64,000 nucleotides of DNA, taken from Saccoglossus kowalevskii (Eukaryota; Hemichordata; Enteropneusta; Harrimaniidae). The DNA is taken from contig NW_003156735.1 of assembly GCF_000003605.2 (NCBI RefSeq), positions 631,517 through 695,516 on the forward strand, in the 5' to 3' direction. The notes under the pieces were generated by a model. The model did no database searches. It saw nothing but the letters and a program-made list of their open reading frames with translations, and was not told the DNA's origin. Positions 49,961-61,809 of the stretch are shown piece after piece; positions within the stretch are counted from its first letter, which is position 1, and every line of letters starts with the position of its first letter. Both the position numbers and the translations under genes were made by a program.

Positions 49961-52175
49961 AAAAGTAACTATATCTCTATCGTACTAGTTTAAACTGGCG
50001 CTGTTCAAGAACAGCGTGCCTGTATGCAAATAGCAAGGCCCCTTTCCAAGTACTTGAATATGCGCTTACAAATCTCAGTAATTGTTGGATACTCTTTATA
50101 AGCTGCCGAATAGATATAGTGGATAGGCAGGTTATCAAATTCGCCATCCGACAATATCTTACTTAAACTCGTGTAGTAATTTGTGTGTAGTAATTCTCCA
50201 CACTCGTTACAATACTCAATAATATCCCTAAGAACTGTTTCTCTAAACATGAGACAAAACACCTTAATTCTCGAAAGAAGACAGGGCCTCCAGTAAAAGG
50301 TCTGTTATAATGTCTTATGTCATAATGATAATTTTAATTAGAACCATTTTTTCCAGTAAAGTTGTTTCATTAGTGTATCGAAATTTCATTATTCAGCCGA
50401 CTGTGATGTGAACATGACACCAAATCTGAATTTTCACTGTACTTTATATAAATATTAACAATAATTGTTTGATGTATTGTATCATTAATTCCTAAATACT
50501 TCCAGTATATAATTATTTCTGCATCTAGTAACACATTTTAAATGTCGAGAATCAACACTAATACGGAGAATATTGACTGTATACGATAGATGTTATGTTA
50601 AATAATTTCAGGACAGCGGAAAAAATATACCTAATATACGTTGTTGATGATCTCCATCATGTATTTATCCACGCTACCTTACTTCATGTGCCGAGTTTCC
50701 GACAACGAAGGATCAACAATACAATTATTAACCTCTTTACTTACCACAGCCCTTACTGATAAACACATCGATATAAGAGTAAAACTGTTCATGTACTTTC
50801 ATTGCCGACGTGCATATGAGTCATTTGTTAAGCTGATACTTATCACCAAGTTAAGGGGTGTTTTAATGTCTTGAAAGATATATGCTTTTTGTCATCAACT
50901 TTGGTCGACGGGAGATAACTGAATCCAGCTTACTGGCAACATGGGTATTCTTGAGTTAACGATACAATTAATCGGAAAACGAGGTTATTTTAATACAAAG
51001 TTCGATTTTGAGATCTGTTAACAATGGCTCTAAAGATTCACTACAATGGTTTTGGAAATCCACTAAAATGGGTTTTGTAGTTGCAAATGATGATTTTTGT
51101 TAGAAGGAATTTGTAGTTTTTTTTATAAATTCTACTTATCAGGCCATTTATCAAATTTTGATACACAATGATTTGATCATAATAGTATTTTCTTCTTCTT
51201 CAGTCAGATATTGTTAAATTGAAAAAAAAAAATCAATAATATATGCCGCAATGCCAATAATACTTATAAAATAGATAAGATAGTAACGCTAACAGCAATA
51301 AAAAAATGCAGAACATGATCGTGATCGGTCACGTTTCCTTTTTGAATTTTCGATGTTTAAATGAATATTTTTTTAACTTGTTCCTCTCGGCCATGTGTCG
51401 CAGCGAGGTATCACTATTTTGATCTATGATTACTGTTTTCCCTAGGTCAATTTGGATCAAAATTGTATATGCGAAGTTTTAAATTCCAAACGTTAGTATT
51501 AAATAGTGAAATCAAAAGAGTAAAAAGAAATAAACACATATTCAAATATTTGTTTTTATATTTTATTTTTGCATTACGATTATGTAATACCACAACAACA
51601 TTTATCTCATAATAGTGTTGAGTATACACATTAATTGATTAAAAGCAACGAATCATTCTCTGAAACAGAAAAACAAATTCCACGAGGTGCAAGTTTCGAA
51701 CTGATGCAAACGAGGCAGAGAAACAAAACCTATATTTTTGTTGGCCTAATTTTAGTAAACAATCGTATATACCATATTATTTTATGTGTGACGTGTATTA
51801 CTTCTTAAAATACAATATATGTGATATATATCGAGTGTGAATTTCACAATGTCAATATTTTAAATGATTTACAGATTGAACTAGCAGGATAAATAATATA
51901 CGTTGAAGATGTTATTAAAACGCATCCCAATTCAAGGTCAAATTTAAGGAGACATGTGGAGGTGTATTCACTTGAGTATGCATCCACATCAAGTACACTA
52001 TTAAACCAATTCTCAGATGAATACACAGAATGTAAAACGTATTGGCTGTATCTACGCTTAGATTATAAGGATCGACATATAGAACTATATGCATAATATA
52101 TACATACCATTTTGAATCGCTTGAATGTAGAATAAACTTCAGTTTGGTATATAACTAAATATAGATGGTAAATTT
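49961..52175. other. No supported gene
   Basis: AT-rich. An 85-codon minus frame at 50005-50262 is ATG-initiated, mildly acidic, with no recognised motif. It is left as an open question. Confidence 0.4.
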
Positions 52176-52272
52176 GTAAAGGTCGGTGAACTCGTTTAAT
52201 GTAACAATAACATTGCTGTTGAATTTGGCAATGGAATATATATTCATGATCTATGGGAACGCCGATATTGTC
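52176..52272 (+). repeat. Interspersed repeat A, copy 1
   Basis: 97 bases matching 56111-56213: GGTGAACTCGTTTAA, then AACAATAACATTGCTGTTGA, then ATCTATGGGAACGCCGATAT are shared nearly without change. Confidence 0.85.
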
Positions 52273-54533
52273 AGGTTTGTGGACTTAATGATTAGTGCAA
52301 TTATTGCTACACGCCTAACAATCTAAAAGCATATAGCTGGACCTAACCGAAGCATGCCTTATATGTTATTATCGCTAACATTAAATGCTAGCCCCTAGTA
52401 ATTTGCTGGCAACTTCTTAATTAAACAGTGAAAGCAAGCAACATGATTTTGTTACAACAAGGTGGACCACGAGTTATTCAAATACTAAAATAAAATTGTG
52501 ATTGATTGCGATGTGATTCTAAGTTGAAACAATTTCAACCGTATCATTTATCTGTACCTTTACATTTATGTGTGCAAATTGATTTAAAAAACTCGTATTA
52601 CGCTAACAGATTACTGCATTTCCAATTACTTTGTTTGTATGTATCATTATAGAATCCCTCCGAGTCTAATTTGTATGTTTGCAATACGTTGAATATACGG
52701 CATATTTGAGTAAATGATAACCATACCGTTATGTCGATAGTTCAGAATTTATGCAGCATTCCAATATTTTCGTGAATAGATCGCCGAATAATTTATTGTC
52801 TACTATCAGGAATTCCAACGAGATCTGTTAGTGATGAACGTTGGCGGAAACATCTGAAAAGCTATATCACAAATGTGTATTTGTAGAAAACATGCAATAA
52901 GTGGTTTCATTTTCTGTTTCATTTTCACAAAAACAAAACTGTCACGCGAAGTAAGGTTACGAGCTCCCGGAGTTGCAGAGCTTGTATAGAATTTGATCCT
53001 TTTTTGTCGTTTATTAAAGCCAATCCAAGTAGACATTCGCAATACGATTTATCTAAATATTAACAATATTGAATTTTATAATGAACTAACTTTCAGCCGA
53101 TAAAGTTGAAGTGCTGTGTTAACTGAAATCTGATTATATAATAGCTACACCATTTTTAATTAGTCTTTAAGCGTGAGCGCTTCAAGAATATTAACAAAGT
53201 AAATCATCCCTGTCCAAAAGCGAACTATTAAGTGTAACTGCTCTGCATCCATGACTGGCTAAGTAGTGAACAAAAGTGCAAAACAGTCGTTTTCAAAACG
53301 ATTCAGTCCATTTCCTTCAGAAACAATTTCATCATACCATATTTGGAAATATCATTTCATAATAAGGTAGAACGCCTAGGCTGTTACTTAAATGTTATGG
53401 AATTTCACTGACAGTTGTTACACACTAGTATATATTTGCATAAGTGGGTCAGTGTAGAAGACGCTGTGAAGAATATCATTAGAACTATATATGCTTCTTA
53501 AAGCAGTGTCTTCCGAAGAACGTACTACATATTTGTTTGACAACACCTTATGACATTGACGTATGCATAGATGTTAAAACACTGGAGCCCGTTACATTTA
53601 AGGTGTCAAGAACCGATGCCGTAGATTAGTACTGGTCTATGTTAGTTCCAAATACAAACAAAATCGATCGCATACTTCTTGGCCGTATTAAGTCTGCTGA
53701 AATCCGTGTATGTTATAAACCAAATAACTAATGATATCCAATTAGATATGAATTAGCTAGTGCATAATGCATACCATTTACGATTACATAATAACTCCTC
53801 TGGTTAACCGGGCGTACTTTATATACGAAATGCACATGGAAAACTAATTAAAGTTGAAATATTATAATATTGTATGTATTACTTTTATCGGTGCATGTAC
53901 TAATATGTGCTGATCGTGTCATTTGTACCCAGATGTCTGTCTGCTTAATAGAAAATCATATTATTGTTTGTAATACTGTTAGTATGGAGATTATTAGTTC
54001 CAGCATACATCACTCAAGAAACTGCGTTGAATTATTTAAATATCAATTTATCTAACAGTTAAACCACATACAATATCACGTAAATTACATTCACGATAAG
54101 GTAGCCAATCTTTTAAGAATATCACATGATTCGATGAACAATGAAATAATCACTGGATGAATGAATTAGGGCATGTGCAATTATTTGAATTGTTCAATTA
54201 AATAAAGGTTATACATATATAACTTTCCGAAACAAAAAAATAAATTGATTTTTTTCTAAATTAGCTGGTATTAGAGATGAGTTCATTGTGTATACATAAT
54301 TAAGCAGAGTCATACTTCACTCTCACCGCGATCATTATTATAATAATAATACTGTGTGCCTTAATTAGTTTCACTGGCTATGTACGTGATCTGCATCACG
54401 AGTGTTTTCAACCAGGCGTGGTATATTTGTGAAGTAGGTCGGATGACCACAGTCTAACTATGCTGTCTGCATTACATTTAAATTGCGATGTGTGACTATT
54501 ATTGTATTGTTCAATATACCATTATTATAAGTC
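52273..54533. other. No supported gene
   Basis: AT-rich; short frames on both strands without motifs. Confidence 0.45.
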
Positions 54534-54547
54534 GCGCCCTCTAGTGG
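54534..54547 (-). promoter_or_regulatory. Perfect CTCF-core match
   Basis: Reverse strand reads CCACTAGAGGGCGC, matching every position of the vertebrate CTCF core CCASYAGRKGGCRS. In invertebrates the same word is also common at ends of dispersed repeats. It sits directly beside a foldback element (54601-54752), so binding is not implied. Confidence 0.4.
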
Positions 54548-54600
54548 TGAAGCGCTTCTGTGACGTCAAAATAAAGTATTGTAAAATACATTTTGTAGCT

Positions 54601-54752
54601 GGAATTAATTTTCGCTACAAAAATTTTTTGGGTGTTTTGTATAGAATTTATTTTCACTGATTTTGACAAGTTGAATGTAAAATATAGAAAAAAAAAGTAT
54701 ATTTATTGGATTTTATTTTCACAGAATTATTCCTCTAGCGAAAATTAATTCC
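54601..54752. repeat. Foldback element with 17-bp perfect inverted arms
   Basis: GGAATTAATTTTCGCTA at 54601-54617 is the exact reverse complement of TAGCGAAAATTAATTCC at 54736-54752, with 118 bases between. The AAAATTTTT runs beside each arm are also similar. Size and structure suit a miniature inverted-repeat element. No clear target-site duplication is visible. Confidence 0.7.
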
Positions 54753-55976
54753 ATCGAAAGCAAAATTTTTCAAAACGAAAACTGTGTTTAGTTGTGTAGA
54801 ATATTATAAAGTCTCTTAAAAATATAATATTCATTGATGATCCACTTTAATAAAAAAAACGACACCAACACTTTGAGCGGCATTTCTGTAGATGTATTGT
54901 GTACAGATTTCCATACTGGACTTTTCAGTCTTTCATTTCCGTTCTTAAAAAAAGTAAAGAATACAACGATGGGAACAAAAAAACATATCATATAGGAGAG
55001 TTTGAGAAAGTGGTCGATCTATACGTGTTGTGTCCAGTGTATGGTAAGTGTTCGCCGTTCGTATAATCACTTACTTTGCATACGTAATCGCGTAATGCAT
55101 TCAGATTGCCACCCAGTCGGCTGTAGATTATGAATGATACATATTGGTCATTTAACGATTCAAATTATATTGTATTATGTGTATGTTTCCACTTTGATAA
55201 ATGACACTACTGTCAGTTCCAATGTAAATCATGGATATCATAATCAACACAAAGACGACGCAAAATACAAGTCTGTGTCAATATGCAGGTCAATTTAATA
55301 TAATACTGTGAGGCACGCTTCTGGGAAATTTTTAAACAAGTATGACGTTATTATGTACGTTAACTAGATGTACGCCAACACATCTACAACACATATAGTT
55401 GAAATCTTCGTACATGTGTCTTTTCATGTATACGCCACAAACAGCCTTCAGTTTGTTGTAATTCATCTCATTATCATTGGCTGTTTGTCTGCGGCTGTGT
55501 TACTGCAACACGTACCATTGAATCAGACTTTTTATTAATGTCTGACTTGTGTATACAAATTTGATCAGAGACTACGCTGTAGGCAGAGAGTGACGTTATT
55601 GGGGTAGGCGATACACTTCATATGGGAATGTTTTGTTTAAGTGTCTTGTTGGTGAATGTATATTGAACATTGTTTTCACTCAAAGGAATGTTCGAACATT
55701 TGTTTTCTTGTCATTATTTTATTAATAATTCTTATTTGAAAAGATTTAAATTGTTTAAGTCATAATTATAGATATAACACAAACCTCAGAGTGTTTAATC
55801 CAATAGAAATAGGGATTAGAGTAACATGGTGGTTAACTGACTGGAACTAGTGGTTTGACTATATAAGCAGGATAAAAAGCGAAACACTTTGAACTGTGCC
55901 GTGCGGATTACAAATAATTACTCGTGCGCAATATAGCGTTTTGGAATTTATATTGAACCAACAAATCTGTTCACGG
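54753..55976. other. No supported gene
   Basis: AT-rich. TATG|GTAAGTG at about 55055 is a donor-like site after a short open plus frame; no product is recognised. Confidence 0.4.
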
Positions 55977-56268
55977 ATGACCAGCGCAACAAAAAATAAT
56001 GATTGTATTAAATACAACATATTGTCGAAATTAAAAAAGTCAATATTTGCATATTAAGGGTGTCTGTCAGATAATCAACTTGATTGGTATTTACTGGTAT
56101 ATATTGATTGGTAAAGGCCGGTGAACTCGTTTAAAGAAACAATAACATTGCTGTTGAATTTTTCAATGATGTTTGAAAATATCTGTATGATCCATGGGAA
56201 AGCCGATATTGCCGAATGACCAGCGTAGCATATATTAACACGACAACATATTGCTAGAATTAAAGTGA
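55977..56268 (+). repeat. Repeat A, copy 2, inside a local 238-bp duplication
   Basis: 56111-56213 matches repeat A at 52176-52272. It is flanked by a second similarity: 55977-56035 (ATGACCAGCGCAAC, then ACAACATATTGTCGAAATTA) recurs at 56215-56268 with an offset of 238 bp. The structure suggests a partial tandem duplication of a larger repeat unit that includes repeat A. Confidence 0.75.
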
Positions 56269-59098
56269 AAGACTGTATGAAAATTGTAATGTAAAAATAA
56301 TTTTTATATCAAGAGAATATGTCTGCCAAATTAGCGTCAATGTGTGATGTCATCATGTAAACAAATTTGAAAGATATTAATCACAAATAAAGATGCCTGC
56401 ACAAAATATGAGTGGTATTGATATGCTGATTCAGAATTCTAGTATACAGATACAAAATCTCTCAATTACGTAGAAATATGTGATTATAAATTCTGAACAT
56501 ATATAGAATTTTTCACGCAGTCTAGGGCAACTAAAATCTGGTATTTTTTTTTATTTCTGAAGTGTCACCTATAAGACGTATTTGCAGGTATATATGCTAT
56601 GTTTCCAGTTTCTGGTCACATTGTCCAGATCATAGTTCGCGCCAGCATGTGGGATTAAACTGATGCACTGTAAGAACAAATGTGTCACGTGGTAGTAATC
56701 ACCCAATGACTAGATTTTTAATAATGTAAGCAAAAACGAGACTCCTTATGATGAGATGTTCTATCGACGGGTGGGTTGTCGAACTTGTTTTAACATTGGT
56801 GACACACTAACCAAATAAGTTAAACATCATACCTTTTATTAAGTACACGTATATTCAAATACGCACGCAGTAACAACATGATGTCTTCTCCTGAAAAAGT
56901 TTCATCTTTTCAATACAATGTCGTCAACATTTACAATTATATGTGTATTCGTGCTACAACTCCGACGGTTATCTGATTCAATCCGTTGCCAGTTCCGATT
57001 CCTAACACAGATTTGTAAAAAAAAAATACTTTGATTGAAATAGTCCATCTAAAGTATCTGACTGCTTTTGTCCACAGTGGATACAATGAGCTGAAAGTAT
57101 AGTCTCCAGAATGAAAAAAAAATAACATAAATTCCGGAAGCTTAGTAGCGGATGAAATATAAGAAGGTAAATGACGGAGTAACCGGTTCTATTCGGCGGA
57201 TCTTTTAATTGAATATCAGATGTATGCCTCACGTCTTTTTATTGATAATGCCATGGATGCATCAGCGTACAGCTATCCGCATTTCCTTTCTTAATGGCAT
57301 TTTCCCAATGCTCTCTGTCCGGGTTCAATTTTCTATCACATGTGTTCGTGCTTGTATGAACTGTTCGTATATTCATTCATTTCACCCGACGGGTGTTTTA
57401 AGTGGTTTCGGAAGTCTTGGGTATTATGGACCTTTAAAGCGAGTGCAAGGCCTCAATACACTTTAATGCCCAGGAGGCGTATTTCCGCTTCGAGCTCCGT
57501 CTGTATTCCACCTCGGCGTCTGGATTGTAGGTTATGGAGCATTAGGAATGTATTATTATATTATTGATATTTTATTCACAGAGAAGCAAGTCGGTTGAAC
57601 TCTATTATACACGGCATATTAGAAATTGGTTTAGTGTGATTCAAATATACTGTAGTGATGAACCTTGCATACTAAATTTACCCCCACCTTTCCTCCGGTC
57701 ATCTTAATCGTAATCAATTTCAATGCAGAGTCAACATTGACAGTATCAGGTGGCAAGATGCTTCTTACAGTACGTTTACTCTCTTCTGGTGATCTGAACT
57801 CAGATTACTGACCAATATGACGGGGAACATCAATACACAATATCTGCAATAAGTCGCTTTCGAAAGTGAACTCGTTTATTTGGAAATAGTTTAAAGATTA
57901 CGATTGAACAGTGCCAAATTTACGTCCACCACTCCGTCGTATTGGAAAAATGGAGAAATTTCTACAACAGTCAGCTTTTGTATTCCATATTATAATTAAA
58001 AAAAACACTATTCTTAATGTTTTTTCTCAATATATATTTATACAATCTACTGGTACCGTATGGTAGGTGAAAATGTGTGAACGCCGAGTTACCTGTAAAC
58101 CACTGCGAATTATGAACAGTGAACAGTGGGCAGGTTGTGCTATATACCTTAGAATGCTAAGGTCTACTAGTATGGTTCAGCACACCGATAAAGAACATTT
58201 ATAAAGCCGTCCGTTGTTCTGCACGTATAAACAAGGCTAACGTGTGGGCGGATTTATTAAATGTATTCTAAAAGTAAACAATTGTTCATTTATTACACTT
58301 ATATTTAAAGAAAATAATAAACGTTAAAACATCTTTCCAATATAAAATATGTAATCTGCATCACACGAGGGACGACAATACAACAACAGTTTTGCTTTCA
58401 ACAGTACATTCATTTCGTTTTGGAAACAATTTAGTCTCGCAAAATTAAACTCATAAATACTCGATGATACAATAAAAGCTCATTTAATGATAAATATTAC
58501 ATGAAAGCAGTAGACGTGTTACTGCCGACCGGAAATTAGACAATTCTTACTAAAGAAAGCATGCCGAACTATCACGTTGCCTACGTACTTGCTTGCTAAG
58601 ATTACTCTTTCATCAATGCCAATAGTGTTCGCAAAACATATAACTTATCGTTTTAAGTTTTTTTTTTTTCCTTTAATATTTAAAACTAATTGATTTTCAT
58701 AATCTAGTTGAGAGTCAGATCAGGAAATCCCGGACTTCTGTGATATCTCGTAATCAATTGATTACGGTTCAGTTCACACGTTTCAAGTATGCGACGCTGT
58801 ATGCGTGTGCACGGAACAGTGGACCACGCAGATGCCTTTGTGTTATGAATTGTCGTGGCGAAGACAGCCAAGTGAAAACTACATCGCTGAAATATTGTTT
58901 GTGTATTTTATTTATTCGATAATGGCCATATACACCTACAGCACGCTTACGTGATATGCATACATGAAATGACATATACTAGCACATGCGTGGCCAAGCC
59001 ATGTCAGTGACCGACACGTTTAATCGAATTATTAGTTGATTTCTAGAAACAATCAATAAATGATTTTCAGAAGTAAAATATGCGTTGTTCAAATCATC
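56269..59098. other. No supported gene; some protein-like fragments
   Basis: At 57209-57600 the G+C is higher and several short frames look protein-like on both strands, including a plus frame after 57466 with a hydrophobic stretch (VFHLGVWIVGYGALGMYYY). Another is a minus-strand frame of about 38 codons preceded by an acceptor-like CAATATTTCAG near 58892. They are mutually inconsistent and carry no recognised domain. Confidence 0.35.
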
Positions 59099-59169
59099 TA
59101 CGTCATTTTACGTCACAAAATCTCTCTGTCACAAGAGGACGTGACGTATAGGAAAGGTCTAGTATATAT
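59099..59169 (+). promoter_or_regulatory. CRE-like site cluster upstream of a TATA-like box
   Basis: TACGTCA (59099-59105), TACGTCAC (59109-59116) and GTGACGTA (59141-59148) are three CREB/ATF-type half or near-full sites within 50 bp. The last two are exact reverse complements. TATATAT follows at 59163-59169. The arrangement fits a plus-strand promoter with a start near 59195. The first ATG after that (59234) opens a 36-codon hydrophobic frame that is not convincing as a gene. Confidence 0.35.
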
Positions 59170-59850
59170 GCAGTTAGGGGGAGAGGCATATGTACCTTTC
59201 GGAAACAGACAGCAACTAATTTCAGGTTTGAAATGTACGTCGCCACTCATACCTTAGTAGTTCTTATGGCCTCCTACTCCAGACTACAAATACAAGTGAA
59301 TGTGTACGTTAGGATCATATTACTATTCGTTATATATCAATAGTTGCTTGACTTATCTAATCAAATAACGCGTAATGCTAGGTTCGATGCAAGATAGGTA
59401 AGTAAACGGAAAGAGCACGTAGTCATGTAACTTGATAGTATGCGACTAACGTCATCGTTTTTTTTTTTTTTTTTTCTGAGGATTCGCCGCAGGAATACAC
59501 AACTATCGATATCCGTTTCAATGCGAGAAATTTAGACACATTGCGCACTAATTCAATATTAATACAAGCCGCCAGTGTAGTGAGGCAGTATGCTTTCTGA
59601 GAAGTAGTGCAAGAAATCTAATCAAAACCAAACCAACTGGGAAATCACATGAATAATAATCATAATTTCTGGATGAATTGAAGAAAAATTCAGGGTAGGT
59701 TTTAAATGGTAAAGGTTTGAATAGTTTAATATCAACAAACCCAGTTGGGAAATCAATGCCAGTATCTAGCGCATTTGATTTGAGGTTAGTTATGGAATTA
59801 ATAATCCCCTGTGAATTTGGCGCTAACTTGCCAATGTGTGCGTTCTTGCG
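59170..59850. other. Spacer with T18 run
   Basis: T18 at 59458-59475. Nothing else is recognised. Confidence 0.5.
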
Positions 59851-60510
59851 TGTTACAGTAGTTAGTTAGTTTTACGTATTATTGAAGTAAGTTTTATGTA
59901 TCACTGTAATTAGTTTTGCGTAATACTGTGGTTAGTTTTGCCTATTTCTCTATACGAATTAATTTGGTGTGTTATATGCACTACTGAAACCTATCAAAAG
60001 AAGTGACTGTTATATAGAAATTGGATATACGTATTATTGTATTGTTAATTTTAAAAGCTGATTGTGGAAATGTTTATACGTAATACTGAAGTTGGTTATA
60101 TGTATTACGGCATTTAATATACCAATTACTGTAGTTAATTACGTGTATCATTGAATTTGCTGTCAAATTTTACCTAATAATGTTATTATTATAACTTCAA
60201 CTGGAACATGTTATACGTATTACGCGAGGTAATAAAAAAGTACTATACTAGAATAAGTTATTCGTATACATGTATTATTCAAGTAGTTATAATATTTCAT
60301 TTAACATTGCTACACTGGAATTGGTAATTATACGTATTACAAATGCTGGCCACATGTATTACAGAAATAGTTTATGCTTATTATAGGAGTGTGTTACAGA
60401 ATTTAGTTATACCTATTACAAAATTGTATTATATAAATATGCATTACTAAAGTTTTTTATACCTTATAGAATATGGTTAGACGTATTACTGAATTAGTCT
60501 TGCCGTGAAA
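59851..60510 (+). repeat. Eroded minisatellite, about 22-24 bp unit
   Basis: The words TACGTATTACTG and AGTTAGTTTT recur along 660 bases with many substitutions and indels. Three adjacent 22-bp units are clearest at 59873-59938. Later copies are looser (TATACGTAATACTGAAGTTGG near 60073, ACGTATTACTGAATTAG near 60483). It looks like an old array. Confidence 0.7.
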
Positions 60511-61799
60511 CTGTTATTACAGGGGGGCAATGATTGTTCATATAGTAATGTTGATATTCAGGTTTGCAGCTATTCAATTCTTGGTATTACATATCTGTAA
60601 TGTATCAGACTGATGTTCGAGTTCCGATTCCTTTGTGTTTTTTTTGTCTTGATTTGTGAGTTCATGATATTACTCGTTATCTATAGTTATTATGTAGACG
60701 CTTTGTATTATATTTTTATTACGTTAATGAAAACTGCTTGAAATTTACATAACTGGTTTATTTTACTCGTGCAACTCACATAGAACATATTAAATGCTAC
60801 CGTACAACCATCGTGACTTAATTCGTCATTTCGCTGACAATATAAATTTGTTTTAAATCCGTATTTTTTAATGTCTTCTGTATGTTGATGTTCGACGTTT
60901 TGGATGGCGGCGAAATAGTTAAACCGATTAGTGTCAATTATTGCAATTTTCGACATCATCGTGCCTAATATCTCCTTTCTAATGTTTTTTGTTTCCATGG
61001 AGACACAGAAAAAAGGCTTTGAGTCTGATAATCTATTTTACGTTTGAGCTGACATACACAGTGACCTGTTATGGTTATCGCTGTGCATGTGACATAATTA
61101 GCCGCTATTAGTTCAATGTCTTGTAAATTATGCACGTTCATTCTGTAATCGGAATGACTCGATGGATGTACATTTTGGCGAAATGCGTTGCAATTACACC
61201 ATATTGTAAAGCTGGAGGAATGATGTGTATTATATATTACAAAGAGAAACATTGCTTGTTTTTGTAACAACCCAATACATAGCGTTCGTATCACGCATAC
61301 GCATCGGATAATTTAGTTGAGCTGTATTACGTATTACACAGATGTGTGTGGGATCAAAGCTGATAGTAATGCTGCTTCATATTTTTTAAAAGATTCGAAA
61401 CAGTGTGTCATATCAATGAGTGGTCAGACCCGGTGTGTACACCAATTTACGGCACCAAAGGCTCTGTGCATGTACACACAAATGTCCACCGAGATCTCAT
61501 AAAGAGCGAAAAAGTCACGAGACTTGATTCCCTACCCAAATAGTGATTTCTCTGACGTCAAAGTGAATATATGTGTACAAATGAATGTTTTTGCAGAGAC
61601 AAATTGAAACGCGTGCGTGGATCGTGTGTTGAGGCGATGCCTGTCACGTGACACACGGCATTCTTGGAAATATGCCATTACTGAATGACTGCATTTGAGA
61701 TATTTTGCCTATATTTGTACATAGTAACAGTGATCCTTCCATGGATACGTACTGTGGTATAATGCATCTAGCACGGATATATCACAACTGGCAAAACTC
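60511..61799. other. No supported gene
   Basis: Short minus frames of 96 and 109 codons (60708-60998, 60965-61294) overlap each other and have no motif. Nothing else is recognised. Confidence 0.45.
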
Positions 61800-61809
61800 A
61801 ATAACTATA

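Noticed and set aside
57209-57600. Several mutually overlapping protein-like frames on both strands
   Set aside because: They cannot all be real and none has a motif or consistent splice sites.
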